Assembly (NCBI GenBank): GCA_030037405.1
Contig: JASHRK010000039.1
Span: forward strand, 1-5,839
Length of the DNA: 5,839 nucleotides
Source of the DNA: Acidimicrobiales bacterium
GTDB lineage: Bacteria; Actinomycetota; Acidimicrobiia; Acidimicrobiales; Bog-793
Direction: 5' to 3'
The translations under genes were made by a program, and so were the position numbers. This document shows positions 4,106 through 5,839 of the stretch, in pieces. Within the stretch, counting starts at the first letter, position 1, and each line of letters starts with the position of its first letter. The notes beneath the pieces were generated by a model, which worked only from the letters and a program-made list of their open reading frames with translations, had not been told where the DNA came from and made no database searches.

Positions 4106-5839
4106 TCAGCTGGAGCCGAGGTAGACGACGTTGCCCGAGCTGTAGAGGGCACATGCCCTGGTCGTCGGGCAGCTGAGCGCTCGCACGGCGGTGCCTTTCG
4201 AGGCGACGCGCACGGGCCCCGACCACCTCGATCCGTCGAAGCGGTCGACCTCGCCGTCCGAGTCCCCTGCGAGGCACAACTTGTCCGATGCGCAGGCGAG
4301 GGAGGTCACGGCCGTGGTGTGCGCCGGGAAGGAGGTAGCCCGACCCCAGGAGGAGCCGTTCCAGAGGAGGTACCCACCCCCTGGCGCAGCCGCCACGCAG
4401 AGGCGGGAGCTCGCACAGGCGACGGTGGGCTCGAGCTTCTGTGTCCCCACCTCCCAGAACGAGCCGTTGAAGACGGCGAAGGTCCCGGCCGAGTCCGTAG
4501 CCATGCAAAAGCGCGACGACGTGCACGAGAGGCCGTAGCTGCCTCCATCGGTGGCATAGGGCAGCTCGCTGCCGAGAGCTCGCACCGACGACCCGCGGAG
4601 CTCGTAGCTCTCGTTCTCGGCGTCGACCACGACACAGAACATGTTGCCGGCACACGAGACGCGGGTGAGAGGCCCGTCCGCGATCGCCCTCGGCGAGGCC
4701 CACTTACCGCCGTCGTCGACGACGACTCGGCCGGCGGCGTCGATGGCGAGGCACCACAGGCGGGCACGGCGGGCACAGGAGACCCCCACGAGCTCGTGGC
4801 CAGGATCGACGTTCCCGTCGTACACCCAGCTCGAGGTGGCGCTGGCCAACGAGTAGGCCTGGCCCTCCTCGTCCACCGCCACGCAGTGCGAAGCCGCCGA
4901 GCAAGACAACCCGGTGAATTGCGGCGCCAGAACGGCGGACATGGCGGCCGGCGGGTCTACGGCGGGCAGCACGCCAACGGCCCCGTCGCTCTCTTCGACG
5001 CAGGTGCCCCCGCCCGACGTCGAGCAGGCCGGCGTGGCCTCGCTCGGCCAGCTCGCCGGCTCCGACCAGGCGACGGCGTTCCAGACGACGTTGCCTACGA
5101 CGCAGAGGCTCGGCGAGGAGCAGCTGACAGGGGCGGTGGCACCGCTGACCGTGACGATCCGCTCAGCCGAGCTCCATGTCCTGTCGGCATAGGTCTCGTA
5201 GGTGGACTTCGAGGGAGAGCCCTCCTCCTCCACCACCATGCAAAACGTCGCCGCCGTGCAGGACACGCTCTTGTCTCCCGCCGGGAGGTCGCTACCGGAC
5301 TCGGTCCAGGTGCTGCCGTTGAAGATCTCGGCTCGCTCTCCCCCGACCGCCATGCAGAAGTCCTTCGACGAGCACGAGACGGCCGACTCGTCCGCGGTGA
5401 TCCTGTGCAGGGCCCAGGAGACTCCGTTGTAGACATAGCCGCCGCCGGCTCCATTGACGGCTATGCAGCGCTTCGTCGCCACGCACGAGATGCCCGTGAG
5501 GTGCGCCGGAACGCCGCTCAGGGGTTGCCAGGAGGAACCGTCGATCTCTGAAGCGGCAGCTCCGCCCCCGACGGCCAGGCAGTACCCGGACGCCGCGCAC
5601 GAGACGGCGGCCCAGCTGGTGCCCTCCGGGCCGGGCAACGCGGCCGGCCCGCTCCAGCTCGACCCGACGGCGGTCCAGGCTTCCCCGGCGGTGGTGACGG
5701 CAGCACAGAACCCTGCCGCCCTGCAGGACAACGCCGCCAGCTGCCCGTCGAGACCGTCGAGCTCCTGGGAGTCGACCACCGCAGCAGCCTCGAGGCTCGG
5801 GTCGACCTCGGCCCCGAAGTCTCTCCCGTCGACCAGCAG
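4106..5839 (-). CDS. Tandem Cys-pair repeat protein, beta-propeller-like, probably exported (5' end outside window)
   Basis: The frame is open from the window edge at 5839 to TGA at 4108-4106, giving 577 residues without the true start. The GTG at 5779 is an internal codon. The protein consists of 14 tandem units of about 32-46 residues. The unit is hydrophobic-x-(S/A)-C, five residues, C, then hydrophobic-A-V/hydrophobic, a short turn often with Gly, a hydrophobic strand, N/D-G-S-x-W, and a variable loop. I count 28 cysteines, exactly two per unit and none elsewhere; 12 pairs are CX5C, and units 7 and 9 are CX7C. Trp or a substitute closes most units. Such beta-rich repeats would suit propeller blades, and the paired cysteines suggest disulfides outside the cytoplasm. 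I recall similar SC-x5-C-x-AV repeats in uncharacterised actinobacterial exported proteins. No enzyme motif is seen. The signal peptide, membrane anchor or any fused domain would lie beyond the window. It is co-directional with ccr, 59 nt upstream, and no functional link is evident. Confidence 0.85.
   Translation of the reverse strand: MLVDGRDFGAEVDPSLEAAAVVDSQELDGLDGQLAALSCRAAGFCAAVTTAGEAWTAVGSSWSGPAALPGPEGTSWAAVSCAASGYCLAVGGGAAASEIDGSSWQPLSGVPAHLTGISCVATKRCIAVNGAGGGYVYNGVSWALHRITADESAVSCSSKDFCMAVGGERAEIFNGSTWTESGSDLPAGDKSVSCTAATFCMVVEEEGSPSKSTYETYADRTWSSAERIVTVSGATAPVSCSSPSLCVVGNVVWNAVAWSEPASWPSEATPACSTSGGGTCVEESDGAVGVLPAVDPPAAMSAVLAPQFTGLSCSAASHCVAVDEEGQAYSLASATSSWVYDGNVDPGHELVGVSCARRARLWCLAIDAAGRVVVDDGGKWASPRAIADGPLTRVSCAGNMFCVVVDAENESYELRGSSVRALGSELPYATDGGSYGLSCTSSRFCMATDSAGTFAVFNGSFWEVGTQKLEPTVACASSRLCVAAAPGGGYLLWNGSSWGRATSFPAHTTAVTSLACASDKLCLAGDSDGEVDRFDGSRWSGPVRVASKGTAVRALSCPTTRACALYSSGNVVYLGSS
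4109..5740 (-). repeat. Fourteen tandem Cys-pair protein repeats
   Basis: The first cysteine of successive units falls at residues 39, 81, 119, 156, 194, 240, 272, 313, 355, 396, 439, 475, 516 and 557, counted from the window edge. The intervals are 42, 38, 37, 38, 46, 32, 41, 42, 41, 43, 36, 41 and 41. Units 2-4 and 11-13 are closest to the consensus, with endings such as DGSSW, NGSTW, NGSSW and DGSRW. Unit 7 is the most degenerate: it lacks the closing Trp and has a CX7C spacing. The last unit is short and ends at YLGSS. Divergence between units is high, so recent duplication is unlikely. Confidence 0.8.

Noticed and set aside
4047..4703. N-terminal extension of ccr by 219 codons in the same open frame
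   Set aside because: This stretch is Arg/Leu-rich, lies out of frame over the repeat protein gene, and has no family similarity. Ccr proteins begin near the MDSIRDAV sequence at 4046.
4319..5551. 410-codon plus-strand open frame opposite the repeat protein
   Set aside because: It is low-complexity Arg/Gly/Ala-rich antisense sequence with no motif, while the minus frame shows 14 ordered repeats.
5777..5779. GTG at 5779 as the start of the repeat protein
   Set aside because: The frame is open for 20 more codons to the window edge, and those residues resemble the end of another repeat unit. There is also no signal sequence after this GTG.

Overview
The window is GC-rich and every gene I can support lies on the minus strand, so transcription runs from the high coordinates toward the low ones. 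The base composition, the actinobacterial look of the acyl-CoA carboxylase and crotonyl-CoA carboxylase/reductase proteins, and a tandem Cys-pair repeat protein of a type I recall from Acidimicrobiia and Thermoleophilia suggest a high-GC actinobacterium. The class-level placement is inference.

Layout in order of transcription: (1) 5839-4106, the C-terminal 577 residues of a repeat protein whose start lies outside the window. It shows 14 tandem units of about 40 residues, each with one pair of cysteines, and is probably an extracytoplasmic beta-propeller-like protein. (2) 4046-2706, crotonyl-CoA carboxylase/reductase (ccr), with the CO2-binding residues intact. (3) 2695-2261, a methylmalonyl/ethylmalonyl-CoA epimerase of the VOC fold, starting at GTG just after the ccr stop. 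A five-codon minicistron with a perfect Shine-Dalgarno sequence sits in the junction. (4) 2250-610, the carboxyltransferase beta subunit of a propionyl-CoA/acyl-CoA carboxylase. (5) 573-304, a small 89-residue protein that may be an accessory subunit of the carboxylase. (6) 239-1, the N-terminus of a secreted phospholipase-D-like protein that runs off the window.

Genes 2 to 4 are tightly packed (10-nt gaps) and form one metabolic unit. Ccr makes ethylmalonyl-CoA from crotonyl-CoA, the carboxylase makes methylmalonyl-CoA from propionyl-CoA, and the epimerase interconverts the stereoisomers of these branched malonyl thioesters. This fits the ethylmalonyl-CoA pathway, propionate assimilation, or supply of extender units. 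The biotin carboxylase/BCCP subunit and the acyl-CoA mutases are not in the window.

The core metabolic genes are recognisable families. The less ordinary parts are the 28-cysteine repeat protein, the Asp-to-Val change at the known substrate-selectivity position of the carboxyltransferase, the small ORF behind it, and the ccr/epimerase junction. I did not see CRISPR arrays, insertion sequences, tRNA or rRNA genes, or convincing terminators. No stretch longer than 300 bases lacks a gene.
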